DNA from: Desulforamulus reducens MI-1
GTDB lineage: Bacteria; Bacillota; Desulfotomaculia; Desulfotomaculales; Desulfotomaculaceae
Length of the DNA stretch: 64,000 bases
Direction: 5' to 3'
Assembly: GCF_000016165.1 (NCBI RefSeq)
Contig: NC_009253.1
Span: 1,832,332 to 1,896,331 of the forward strand
Shown: piece after piece, positions 31,498 through 40,502 of the stretch
Numbering within the stretch: position 1 is the first letter of the stretch
Layout: each line of letters opens with the position of its first letter
Notes under the pieces: model-generated
Told to the model about the DNA's origin: nothing
What the model saw: only the letters and a program-made list of their open reading frames with translations
Databases searched by the model: none
Program-made: the position numbers and the translations under genes

Positions 31498-32451
31498 ATG
31501 CGTATTGTTTTTATGGGAACTCCGGATTTTGCTGCAACATCCTTAAAAGCTTTAATTGATGCTGGCCAACAGGTGGTTGCAGTGGTAACTCAACCGGATA
31601 AGCCTAAGGGCCGGGGAAGGCAAGTGCAACCGCCGCCGGTTAAGGTTTTGGCCAATGAGTATAAAATACCTGTTTTACAGCCAACAAGCATTAAGATTAA
31701 TGAGTTTCAACAAACCATAGAAGAGCTAAAACCGGAATGTATTGTTGTGGTGGCTTATGGAAAAATCTTACCCACGGAAATACTGGAGTTGCCCCCGAAG
31801 GGTTGTATTAATGTTCATGCATCCTTATTACCCTATTATAGAGGATCAGCTCCCATACACTGGGCCATCATAAACGGAGAAGAAGAAACAGGTGTAACGA
31901 CAATGTTTATGGATAAGGGAATGGATACTGGGGACATGATACTAAAAAGTTCCGTTTCCATCGGCCCCAGTGACACTGTGGGGGCTATTCATGATAAATT
32001 AGCCTCCGACGGGGCAAAATTGCTAATTGAAACCATCCATCTACTGGAAGAGGATTGTGCACCTCGAATACCCCAAAATCATAAGCTAGCTACCTATGCT
32101 CCGATGTTAAGAAAAGAACATGAGCTTATTCATTGGGATTTATCAGCGAAGGATATTCACAATCATGTGAGGGGCATGAATCCTTGGCCAGGTACCTATA
32201 CAATTTGGGATAATAAAATTCTAAAAATATGGCAGACAACTATCCCAGCGCATCAGAATATTGATGCTGATCCTGGTACTGTTTTAGAAGTTAGTCCTTC
32301 TGGTATATTAGTACAAACTGCTGGGGGGCAAATCTTAATCAAGGAATTACAACTTCAAGGTAGTAGACGAATGGAGGTCACTGAATTTCTTCGGGGCAAG
32401 CAAATGTCTCCTGGTACTGTTTTAGGATTTGAAGGGGGGAGAGGCAACTGA
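31498..32451 (+). CDS. fmt: Methionyl-tRNA formyltransferase
   Basis: 317 residues. It formylates initiator Met-tRNA. The 10-formyl-THF site is HASLLPYYRGSAPIHWAI near residue 110, with catalytic Asn/His/Asp in INVHAS and the downstream MDKGMDTGD. The C-terminal tRNA-binding OB-like domain is intact. AGTTAGGAG precedes the ATG. Confidence 0.96.
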   Translation: MRIVFMGTPDFAATSLKALIDAGQQVVAVVTQPDKPKGRGRQVQPPPVKVLANEYKIPVLQPTSIKINEFQQTIEELKPECIVVVAYGKILPTEILELPPKGCINVHASLLPYYRGSAPIHWAIINGEEETGVTTMFMDKGMDTGDMILKSSVSIGPSDTVGAIHDKLASDGAKLLIETIHLLEEDCAPRIPQNHKLATYAPMLRKEHELIHWDLSAKDIHNHVRGMNPWPGTYTIWDNKILKIWQTTIPAHQNIDADPGTVLEVSPSGILVQTAGGQILIKELQLQGSRRMEVTEFLRGKQMSPGTVLGFEGGRGN

Positions 32452-32480
32452 TTACGCCAAGTCATGCGCAGGAACCCCAT

Positions 32481-33248
32481 GTGCGAAAAAGGTTATTCTT
32501 AGGTCTTTTAGCAGCAAGTTTAGTTGTTGTTGGTCTGATGATCTTTACCATATGGTATCTTGTTTACCACCCAACTACATTATTTCATCAAGTAATATTA
32601 ATTGCACTGGTGGTAGCGGTTATTATTGCTATTATATTGGTGGCCTTTGGTGTGGGAGGAATTGTCTTAACTATATGGTTGGCTCAAACATTAAAACCCT
32701 TACAACCTCTAATGCGGGTGGCCATGTCTACTTTATTTCCCTTTGCCGTTGGCCTGGGTAGAATTTTTAAAATAGATAATGACACAATCAAGAATTCCTT
32801 TATTGAGGTCAATAACGAACTTGTTCGAACCAATCAACAAAAATTGCGCCCTGATCAAGTTTTATTATTAGCACCCCACTGTATTCAGGAAAATACTTGT
32901 CCCCATAAAGTAACCAATGATATAAATAATTGTCGACGATGTGGAAAGTGTAAAGTGGCAGACTTATTGAACCTCCGGGACCAATATGGAATTCGAGTGG
33001 GTGTTGCCACTGGTGGTACTCTGGCTCGTAAATATGTTAAGGAATACCGACCTAAAGCCATCGTAGCCATAGCCTGTGAAAGAGATTTGGCCAGTGGCAT
33101 CCAGGATTGCAGTCCGATCCCGGTTTTAGGAGTGCTAAATGATCGTCCCTTTGGCCCGTGCTTTAATACATCTGTATCGATACATGGGGTAGTAAGGGCT
33201 ATCGAATTTTTTCTGATTGACCGGAAAGGGGAAGGGGTAAACAATTGA
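32481..33248 (+). CDS. DUF116 membrane protein with Cys-rich cytoplasmic domain
   Basis: 255 residues. Two or three N-terminal membrane segments (about 5-28, 38-72) are followed by a soluble domain. Its cysteines (HCIQENTCPHK, NNCRRCGKCK, ACERDL, IQDC, GPCF) recall metal or Fe-S binding. It matches the DUF116 family, which has no established function. It starts at a weak GTG (GCAGGA upstream), and its stop overlaps the rsmB start as TTGA, so the two are translationally coupled. The true N-terminus could lie slightly upstream. Confidence 0.75.
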   Translation: MRKRLFLGLLAASLVVVGLMIFTIWYLVYHPTTLFHQVILIALVVAVIIAIILVAFGVGGIVLTIWLAQTLKPLQPLMRVAMSTLFPFAVGLGRIFKIDNDTIKNSFIEVNNELVRTNQQKLRPDQVLLLAPHCIQENTCPHKVTNDINNCRRCGKCKVADLLNLRDQYGIRVGVATGGTLARKYVKEYRPKAIVAIACERDLASGIQDCSPIPVLGVLNDRPFGPCFNTSVSIHGVVRAIEFFLIDRKGEGVNN

Positions 33249-34606
33249 AAAATGTAAGCGCCAGAGAACTTGCACTTCTGGTTAGTAAAGCTGTTGAAGA
33301 TGAGGGAGCTTATGCTAACCTTGCTTTAAACAAATTGCTTGAACAATATCAGCCCGGCAAATTAGACCGGGCTTTTGCCACAGAAATTGTTTATGGAGTA
33401 TTAAGGAATCTGAATACCATTGATTGGGTGTTGGCCCATTTTCTAAAACAACCACTGGCATCGCAAACAGTTTGGATACGGAATATATTAAGAATGGGTA
33501 CTTATCAAATCATGTTTATGCCTAGAGTGCCTGATTCAGCTGCATGCAATGAATCAGTCAACTTGGCGAAAAAATATGGTCATCAGGGTGCACCAAAATT
33601 TGTTAACGGTGTATTGCGAAATGTAGCAAGGCAGCAACATAGTCTAGAATTTCCGGACTCCAAGGAGGCCCCGGTGGATCATATAGCCCTAAAATATTCT
33701 CATCCCACCTGGTTGGTGGAGAGGTGGTTAATGCAATATGGTTTTGAGCAAACTATTGCTCTATGTCAAGCCAATAACCGCCCGGCACCGAACACAGTAC
33801 GAACCAACACCTTAAAAATCTCTAGAGAAGACCTTATGGCTAGGCTAAAAGCTGAAGGTGTTGAAGCGAGGGAAACAAAGTTTGTACCCGAAGGCTTAAA
33901 TTTAAGCGGCTTTTTGTCCTATCGTACTCTGAAATCCTTTCAAGGGGGATTTTTCCAGGTGCAGGATGAGAGTTCCATGTTGGTAGCCCACGTTTTAAAT
34001 CCTTCGTCCGGCGCAAAGGTATTGGATGTAGCTTCTGCTCCGGGTGGCAAAACAACCCACCTGGCACAACTGATGGGTGACTCCGGGCAAATTATTGCCT
34101 TTGATATATACAGTCATAAATTGGATTTAATTATGGATAATTGCAGACGCCTGGGTATTCAATCCATTCAGGCTGAGGTTGCGGATGCCAGAGATCTTCA
34201 CAAAAAATACCAGGGTTGGGCCGACTATGTTCTGGTGGATGCCCCCTGTTCAGGATTGGGTGTGTTAAGAAGAAGACCGGATTCGCGTTGGCGCAAAGAC
34301 CCCAGCCAACTTCCCGGCATTGTTCGGCTACAAAAGGAAATATTACAATCTGCTGCCCAATGCCTTCGCCCAGGAGGGGTCCTCGTCTATAGCACCTGTA
34401 CCATAACCAAGGAAGAGAATATCGGTGTCGTGGAAGAATTCCTTAAAAACCACCCTGAATTCATTATGGGTGACCTAAGGCAGTTACTTCCCCCAGGCTT
34501 GGATGAGGAAAAGTCTGCTGAAAAAGGCTATATTCAACTGCTGCCCCATGTGCATGGCATGGATGGCTTTTTTATAGCTCGCCTGAGGAAAAAAGGATTT
34601 GATTAA
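33245..34606 (+). CDS. rsmB: 16S rRNA (cytosine-967-C5) methyltransferase
   Basis: 453 residues. An N-terminal NusB-like RNA-binding domain (about 1-140) is fused to a Rossmann SAM methyltransferase. The SAM loop is VLDVASAPGGKTTHLAQLM (near 258). The two catalytic Cys residues sit in VDAPCSGLGVLRR (near 327) and YSTCTITKEEN (near 380). TTG start overlapping the DUF116 stop, after GGGGAAGGGG. Confidence 0.94.
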   Translation: MKNVSARELALLVSKAVEDEGAYANLALNKLLEQYQPGKLDRAFATEIVYGVLRNLNTIDWVLAHFLKQPLASQTVWIRNILRMGTYQIMFMPRVPDSAACNESVNLAKKYGHQGAPKFVNGVLRNVARQQHSLEFPDSKEAPVDHIALKYSHPTWLVERWLMQYGFEQTIALCQANNRPAPNTVRTNTLKISREDLMARLKAEGVEARETKFVPEGLNLSGFLSYRTLKSFQGGFFQVQDESSMLVAHVLNPSSGAKVLDVASAPGGKTTHLAQLMGDSGQIIAFDIYSHKLDLIMDNCRRLGIQSIQAEVADARDLHKKYQGWADYVLVDAPCSGLGVLRRRPDSRWRKDPSQLPGIVRLQKEILQSAAQCLRPGGVLVYSTCTITKEENIGVVEEFLKNHPEFIMGDLRQLLPPGLDEEKSAEKGYIQLLPHVHGMDGFFIARLRKKGFD

Positions 34607-34608
34607 AA

Positions 34609-35661
34609 ATGTGTAGAAATAACAACAATAAATTAAATTTAAGGGATTTAAATCAATCTGAAATACAACATTTTATAAAAGACTTGGGTGAAAAACCCTT
34701 TCGTGCTGACCAGATTTGCCGGTGGGTCTTTGCCCAGGGGGTCTCTTCCTTTGATGAGATGACCAATCTTTCCAAGGGGTTACGAGCAAAATTAAATGAA
34801 CTGACAACCCTGAGCCAGGCTACGATTCTGACAAGCCAGGTGTCCGCCAAGGGAGATACCATTAAATTTTTGTTTGGTCTGCCGGATGGCCACGCTGTGG
34901 AAAGTGTTCTAATGAAACATACCTATGGCAATTCTGTATGTGTTTCTACACAGGTTGGTTGCCGCATGGGATGCTTATTTTGCGCCTCGACCATCAATGG
35001 GCTGGTAAGGAATCTTAGTCCCGGGGAAATTTACGACCAGGTGCTGGGCATACAAAGGGAAACCGGCGAAAGAGTCAGTCATATCGTGATTATGGGGGCT
35101 GGAGAACCCCTTGACAATTTTGATAACGTACTAAAATTCTTAGAAAATATCCATGCTGAGTATGGGCTAAATATCGGGTATCGTCATATTACTCTTTCAA
35201 CCTGTGGACTTGTGCCAAGGATGCAGGAGTTGGCCTTAAGAAAGCTGCCTATTACCCTGGCAGTATCTCTACATGCTCCCAATGATGATTTAAGGGACAA
35301 ATTAGTGCCAATAAACAGGAGATATAAAATACATCAATTAATAGAAGCCTGTAGTAATTACATAGAAATCACAGGCCGTCGGATAACCTTTGAGTATGCG
35401 TTATTGTCCGGCATCAATGACAGTGATGAGCATGTCCGTCAGCTGGCTGCTTTATTAAAGAACCTACTTTGCCATATAAATCTAATCCCCGTAAATCCCG
35501 TGGAAGAGAAGGAATTTATCCGGACGCCACCTGAAAAGGTTGAACGATTTCGTCAATATCTAGAGAAGGTTGGTTTAAATGTTACCGTTCGCAGGGAATT
35601 AGGCGGAGATATCGATGCAGCCTGTGGCCAACTTAGACGCAGATATGAAAGCAAAAATTAA
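34609..35661 (+). CDS. rlmN: Dual-specificity 23S rRNA A2503 / tRNA methyltransferase
   Basis: 350 residues. Radical SAM enzyme that methylates C2 of A2503 in 23S rRNA. The CxxxCxxC cluster is CRMGCLFCAST near residue 118. The helper Cys residues are expected in TLSTCGLVP and the C-terminal AACGQLRR. It starts two bases after rsmB, within a run of translation-related genes. Confidence 0.95.
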   Translation: MCRNNNNKLNLRDLNQSEIQHFIKDLGEKPFRADQICRWVFAQGVSSFDEMTNLSKGLRAKLNELTTLSQATILTSQVSAKGDTIKFLFGLPDGHAVESVLMKHTYGNSVCVSTQVGCRMGCLFCASTINGLVRNLSPGEIYDQVLGIQRETGERVSHIVIMGAGEPLDNFDNVLKFLENIHAEYGLNIGYRHITLSTCGLVPRMQELALRKLPITLAVSLHAPNDDLRDKLVPINRRYKIHQLIEACSNYIEITGRRITFEYALLSGINDSDEHVRQLAALLKNLLCHINLIPVNPVEEKEFIRTPPEKVERFRQYLEKVGLNVTVRRELGGDIDAACGQLRRRYESKN

Positions 35662-35700
35662 GTTTACACCCTGGGACTTCATAAAGCGGTGGTGATCAAT

Positions 35701-36495
35701 ATGCGTTTCTTTTCCGCTTTGGAAAGTAGTTTAGAAAAGTACATAGAAGGGTTTTTTAAAGAAAAGTTTAGTTCCGATGCCCTCGTACAGCCTACGGATA
35801 TTGCAAAAAAACTTGCCCGGGCCATGAGGGACAAACGAAGGATTAGTGTAACCAATGTCTATGTGCCAAATGAATATGACATTATTTTGCATACTTCTGA
35901 TTATTCCTATATCCAACCGATGGTCCCGCTGCTCACAAAGGAATTGGTGGACTTTCTCGTTGAAAATGCTACAGAGAAAAAATTTACTTTGGTTTCGGTA
36001 CCCATCCTTCGTTTCTTAGAAAATGAAGATCTTAAGCCCGGTGATATTATTATTGAAAGCAAGTTCGGTGTTAATGAATCCGGTGAGAGCGTAGCACAGA
36101 TACCTTTAATAAAAGAAACCGATGAGTTGGAAAAAGAGAAAGAGGAAACCCGAGCCTTTGAGCCTTTATCAGATACTGCACCACTTCGTATATCAAAAAT
36201 ACCTTATTCTGCAAGCTTGCTAGTAGAAGAAGGCAATGATATGGGAAAGGAATTCCCTTTAGGTGACTATCGTTCCAGTATTGGCCGACGGGATACCTGC
36301 GATATTGTGTTAAATGATAGCAGTATATCAAGAAGACACGCACAAATTGAAAAGAAAAATAATCGATTTTGTTTATCAGACTTAAATAGTACCAATGGGA
36401 CTTATGTTAACGGTATACCCATTGATAGGACGGAATTAACAACCGGAGACGTTATCACCTTGGGTAATACAGTCCTGGTTTTTAAGGAGTTATAA
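35701..36495 (+). CDS. FhaA-type protein: DUF3662 plus FHA domain
   Basis: 264 residues. The N-terminal DUF3662/FhaA domain (about 1-120) is followed by an acidic linker rich in Glu and Lys. A C-terminal FHA domain (about 185-260) has SSIGRRDTCDIVLNDSSISR and LNSTNGTYVNG, the phosphothreonine-binding loops. FHA proteins read Thr phosphorylation by Hanks-type kinases such as the prkC product downstream. ATG at 35701 after GGTGGTGA. It matches the mycobacterial fhaA architecture and neighbourhood. Confidence 0.85.
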   Translation: MRFFSALESSLEKYIEGFFKEKFSSDALVQPTDIAKKLARAMRDKRRISVTNVYVPNEYDIILHTSDYSYIQPMVPLLTKELVDFLVENATEKKFTLVSVPILRFLENEDLKPGDIIIESKFGVNESGESVAQIPLIKETDELEKEKEETRAFEPLSDTAPLRISKIPYSASLLVEEGNDMGKEFPLGDYRSSIGRRDTCDIVLNDSSISRRHAQIEKKNNRFCLSDLNSTNGTYVNGIPIDRTELTTGDVITLGNTVLVFKEL

Positions 36496-36497
36496 AA

Positions 36498-37004
36498 GTG
36501 CTGGCTCTTGTTATAACACTTCTACGTGGTCTCTTTTTAATTTTACTTTATTTATTTATTTTCAGGTTAACTGTGAGTATGATTGAGCAGCTCAGGAACA
36601 GTGACCTGCCAAATCATTCTCTTTACCCTGCAGGAAATGGGAATGGAAGTTCACCCAAACCTGTGGTAACTGGGGGCGACGGGGCTGTACTCCAAGTGGT
36701 AACATCCAGGGAAGCACATATTAAGTCAGGGGAGATCTTTCAACTGGGTGATATTACAAAGCTTGGTCGTGGTCGGGGAAATCATATTATTTTGGATGGT
36801 CATTACGCCTCCCAGGAGCATGCCTGTATTTTATATAAACAAGGACAATACTGGATTGAGGATTTAGGAAGCTTAAATCATACTTATTTGAATAATGTAC
36901 CCATAAAAAAGCAAACGGTTCTGGCCAATGGAGATCAGATACAAATTGGTGACGTTATTTTTCATTTTGTGAGGTGGGCGTATGAAATGGAGTCAAATAA
37001 GTGA
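36498..37004 (+). CDS. FhaB-type membrane-anchored FHA protein
   Basis: 168 residues. One N-terminal membrane helix (about 4-28) is followed by a flexible Gly/Ser/Pro linker. The C-terminal FHA domain (about 75-160) has KLGRGRGNHIIL, ASQEHACI and LGSLNHTYLNN. Some positions differ from the strict FHA pattern (N-H-T for N-G-T). GTG start after AAGGAG. Its 3' end overlaps the phosphatase gene by 23 bases. It corresponds in place to mycobacterial fhaB/fipA, which links kinases to the divisome. Confidence 0.85.
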   Translation: MLALVITLLRGLFLILLYLFIFRLTVSMIEQLRNSDLPNHSLYPAGNGNGSSPKPVVTGGDGAVLQVVTSREAHIKSGEIFQLGDITKLGRGRGNHIILDGHYASQEHACILYKQGQYWIEDLGSLNHTYLNNVPIKKQTVLANGDQIQIGDVIFHFVRWAYEMESNK

Positions 37005-37698
37005 TGTCGGTCGGGTTAGGCCCGGCAATGAAGACAGTATGTGCGCTTGCCCAGATATCGGTCTATTTGCTGTGGCTGATGGCATGGGAGGACATAAGGC
37101 CGGTGAGATTGCCAGCAGAACAGTCATAGAATACCTAGTAGAAAATTTAAGAAACTCAAATGTAGAGAAAGAGGATATTGCTACGAATTTACTTCGGATT
37201 CTGGATGAAGCAAATCTGCGTATCCACCGACTTTCCAACGAAATTGAAGAATACCGGGGCATGGGAACAACAGTTACCGCAGGCATTTTTGTAGATAATA
37301 AACTGATCATTGCCCATGTTGGTGACTCCCGAGCCTACTTAATACGTCATGACGATATTATTCAAATTACAAATGATCATTCCCTGGTGGGGGAGATGCT
37401 GCGCTGTGGCGGTATCACAGAAGAACAGGCAATTAATCATCCCCAAAAAAACGTATTAACAAGAGCCATGGGCACTGCGCCAATGGTACGCTTGGATTTG
37501 CATACTGTAGACTTAAAGGTTGGAGATAAAATATTATTTTGTACGGATGGCTTAATTAACCACCTACGACCTGAGGAAATTAAACATGTTATTAAGGGGC
37601 AACCCGACCTTGACAAATGTCTAGAAGAGTTAATGGATTTAACATTAGAACGCGGCGGGACTGATAATAGCACCATAGTGCTGGTTGAAGTAGAGTAA
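36982..37698 (+). CDS. PP2C-type Ser/Thr protein phosphatase
   Basis: 238 residues, the size of PrpC/Stp. Metal-binding and family motifs are in order: VGRVRPGNEDS, VADGMGGHKAGE, GTTVTAG, HVGDSRAYL, NDHSLVGEML, LTRAMG, LFCTDGL and GGTDNSTIVL. It reverses phosphorylation by PrkC. No membrane anchor, unlike mycobacterial PstP. It overlaps the upstream FHA gene. Confidence 0.94.
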   Translation: MKWSQISDVGRVRPGNEDSMCACPDIGLFAVADGMGGHKAGEIASRTVIEYLVENLRNSNVEKEDIATNLLRILDEANLRIHRLSNEIEEYRGMGTTVTAGIFVDNKLIIAHVGDSRAYLIRHDDIIQITNDHSLVGEMLRCGGITEEQAINHPQKNVLTRAMGTAPMVRLDLHTVDLKVGDKILFCTDGLINHLRPEEIKHVIKGQPDLDKCLEELMDLTLERGGTDNSTIVLVEVE

Positions 37699-37719
37699 CC
37701 AGTAAAAGGAGTGTTACCT

Positions 37720-39045
37720 TTGTTGGCTCATCTTCGTAAAGAAGAACGCAGCTTACTACAATATATTACTGCATTCCTGGCTGTGGGAATAATGATCCTA
37801 TATCTTGGCAAGCCGGAGCTTACACAGATCTACGAGCTATCTCTAAGCAGCGGAACCAAGCTGCCCTTTTGGTGGTTTGTGGTATTTTTAAGCGTTGGCA
37901 CCATGGCTGGATTTTACTTGGTCAGTATCTACTGGAAACTGTTGGGTTTTCGTTGCGACCCATTTCTCATGCCTTTAACGGCCGCCCTTACTTCCTTAGG
38001 GTTAATATTTTTATTTAGGCTACGTCCGCAATATGCAGAGCGGCAATTTGCCTGGTTGCTGATAGGTTTATTAGTTTTGGTTATAGTCACCACCGTACTG
38101 AGGAAAATGGATCGCTTGGCTGACTATAAGTACATTTATGTTGCTGTGGGTGTGATACTGTTAATTATTCCGATATTTTTCGGGCAAGAACAGTATGGCG
38201 CACGGAGTTGGTTAAATCTGGGGATCTTTCAAATTCAACCTTCAGAATTTGTTAAGATATTATTAGTTCTTTTCCTGGCAAGTTTTCTTGCAGAAAACCA
38301 AAGAATTCTTACCACTGGTAACAACCAATTATTTGGTATAAGCATACCGGGGATACGAGAAATTGGCCCTTTAGTGGGAATGTGGGGGATTTCCCTGCTG
38401 ATCTTAGTGTTTCAAAGGGATCTAGGTACGGCATTAATCTATTTTTGTACCTTTCTAGCCATGATCTATGCCGCTACGGCCAGATTATTTTATGTGTTAC
38501 TGGGATTGCTGATGTTTTTAATTGGGGGAACCTTTGCTTACCATATATTTAGCCATGTACAAGCCCGAGTTGATATTTGGCTAAATCCTTGGATATATAT
38601 GGAGGGCAGTGGTTATCAAATAATTCAATCCTTGTTTGCTCTGGGGTCCGGAGGTCTCTTTGGCAGTGGGCTAGGGGAAGGATTACCCAACCTAATTCCG
38701 GCGGTTCATACTGACTTTATTTTTTCTGCCATTGTGGAAGAATTGGGTCTTCTGGGTGGCTGTGCTGTTCTGGTTTTGTATATGTGTTTTATATTTAGAG
38801 GTTTAATGATTGCCTTAGCGTGTAAAGATGATTTTTTCGCCTTAGTAACTGCTGGTCTTACAGTATTAATGGGGTTTCAGACCTTTATTATTATTGCGGG
38901 TGTTATCAAGCTATTACCAATGACTGGTGTAACATTACCCTTTATTAGTTACGGAGGCAGCTCATTAATTGCAAATTTTGTTATATTGGGTATAATTTTA
39001 AACATCTCCCATGAGGTAAATGGAGGAAATGATACAGAACATTAA
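37720..39045 (+). CDS. FtsW/RodA/SpoVE (SEDS) glycan polymerase
   Basis: 441 residues with about ten to twelve membrane helices. SEDS signatures include ARSWLNLGIFQIQPSEFVKI near residue 165, QRDLGTALIYF near 232, and GVTLPFISYGGSS near the C-terminus. It polymerises peptidoglycan glycan strands with a partner class B PBP, which is the next gene. TTG at 37720 follows AAAGGAG at eight bases. RodA versus FtsW cannot be decided from sequence alone; the locus resembles mycobacterial rodA-pbpA. Confidence 0.92.
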   Translation: MLAHLRKEERSLLQYITAFLAVGIMILYLGKPELTQIYELSLSSGTKLPFWWFVVFLSVGTMAGFYLVSIYWKLLGFRCDPFLMPLTAALTSLGLIFLFRLRPQYAERQFAWLLIGLLVLVIVTTVLRKMDRLADYKYIYVAVGVILLIIPIFFGQEQYGARSWLNLGIFQIQPSEFVKILLVLFLASFLAENQRILTTGNNQLFGISIPGIREIGPLVGMWGISLLILVFQRDLGTALIYFCTFLAMIYAATARLFYVLLGLLMFLIGGTFAYHIFSHVQARVDIWLNPWIYMEGSGYQIIQSLFALGSGGLFGSGLGEGLPNLIPAVHTDFIFSAIVEELGLLGGCAVLVLYMCFIFRGLMIALACKDDFFALVTAGLTVLMGFQTFIIIAGVIKLLPMTGVTLPFISYGGSSLIANFVILGIILNISHEVNGGNDTEH

Positions 39046-40459
39046 AAAGCTAGGGTATTTCTTATTATTTACCTTTGTAACCTTAATTTTATATTTAACC
39101 TACTTGGTTATGGTTGAAGGAGATACCCTAGCCACGCATCCCCAAAATCGGAGAATTGCAGTAAAAGAAGCGGGCATTATCCGCGGCACCATTTATGACA
39201 GAGTTGGCACAAAATTAGCCGAAACCAAGTGGCTGGGTCAACGGGGTGAAAGAGTTTATTTAAAAGAAGGAAAAGACACCCCCTTTGCTCATATTACAGG
39301 CTATGTGTCAGATCGCTATGGTTCCTTTGGGCTGGAAGCTTCCTATAGCAAAGAACTTCTTGGCTTGACTGAGGCAGATGTCCTAGAAAATGTCCTTGAT
39401 AAGATATTAAACCGCACACCCCAGGGCAACGATTTAGTACTGACGCTGGATGCAGTCCTTCAAAGGACGGCACTAAAGGCTTTGGCAGGGCGTCGTGGTG
39501 CTGTGGTGGCTCTGAACCCTAGGACCGGTGAAATACTTGCTTTGGCCAGTTCACCAACCTTTGATGCAAATAAAATTGATCAGCCCGGAGTATGGCAGCA
39601 ATTGAATCAAGATGCCGAAAATGCACCCTTACTGAACCGGGCCACCCAGGGGGCCTATCCGCCAGGATCTGTGATCAAAGTTGTCACAGGTGCAGGAATT
39701 CTTTCACAAAATATCCTGCAACCCCAGGCAACCGTTCAGTGTCCAGGATATGCAGTTATAGACGGTCAAAGAATCAAGGATAATAAAGCCCATGGTAGTG
39801 TTGATTTTATTAAAGCCATTGCTCTGTCATGTAATGCCTATTTTGCTCTGGAAGGATCAAAGCTAGGTTGGGGAAAATTCGAGGAAGTGTTTAATCAGTT
39901 TGGCCTCAATGAAAAGCCGGAAATTGGCATACCTGTACGACCAGGAACCATCGCCCAAAAAGATCGAAGAAACCAGAGTCAACTGGCAGAGTCTGCCTTT
40001 GGACAGGGCGATACCTTGCTAAGTCCTTTGCATATGGCCTTGGCTTGTTCCGCTGTTGCTAACCGAGGAATTATTATGAAACCTTTTCTGGTAAAAGAAA
40101 TTCGCAAGCCAGATGGCAGCCCGGTGAAGATCACTGAGAGTACCCCCTGGCTCACTGCCACAACCCCCCAAGTGGCTGAACAGATTGCACAGGGCATGAC
40201 CGCTGCTGTCAATTGGGGCACGGCATCCTCGGCCTCCATAAGGGGCATAGAAGTGGCAGGAAAAACAGGTACCGCAGAAATCCAAAGTGCAACAGAAACC
40301 GCTGTATTACCCCATGCATGGTTTATTGGGTATGCACCGGCAAAGGATCCCCAAATAGCAGTGGCTGTCATTGTAGAAAAATCCGGGGCAGGTGGCAGGA
40401 TTGCAGCCCCGGTAGCCAGAGAGGTTATGGCTGTTGCTCTTATGAGGGATGAACGATGA
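39020..40459 (+). CDS. Class B penicillin-binding protein (transpeptidase)
   Basis: 479 residues, short for the class, like mycobacterial PbpA. One N-terminal membrane helix (about 10-30), a small linker domain (IIRGTIYDRVGTKLAE) and a transpeptidase domain. The active Ser is in YPPGSVIKV near residue 218, then SCN near 263 and AGKTGTAE near 413. It crosslinks peptidoglycan outside the membrane. It overlaps the SEDS gene by 26 bases. A second ATG nine bases downstream is an alternative start. Confidence 0.92.
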   Translation: MEEMIQNIKKLGYFLLFTFVTLILYLTYLVMVEGDTLATHPQNRRIAVKEAGIIRGTIYDRVGTKLAETKWLGQRGERVYLKEGKDTPFAHITGYVSDRYGSFGLEASYSKELLGLTEADVLENVLDKILNRTPQGNDLVLTLDAVLQRTALKALAGRRGAVVALNPRTGEILALASSPTFDANKIDQPGVWQQLNQDAENAPLLNRATQGAYPPGSVIKVVTGAGILSQNILQPQATVQCPGYAVIDGQRIKDNKAHGSVDFIKAIALSCNAYFALEGSKLGWGKFEEVFNQFGLNEKPEIGIPVRPGTIAQKDRRNQSQLAESAFGQGDTLLSPLHMALACSAVANRGIIMKPFLVKEIRKPDGSPVKITESTPWLTATTPQVAEQIAQGMTAAVNWGTASSASIRGIEVAGKTGTAEIQSATETAVLPHAWFIGYAPAKDPQIAVAVIVEKSGAGGRIAAPVAREVMAVALMRDER

Positions 40460-40502
40460 GGCTTGTCTGTAAGTCAGGTGGATTTAAGGAGTGAGACAGT
40501 AG

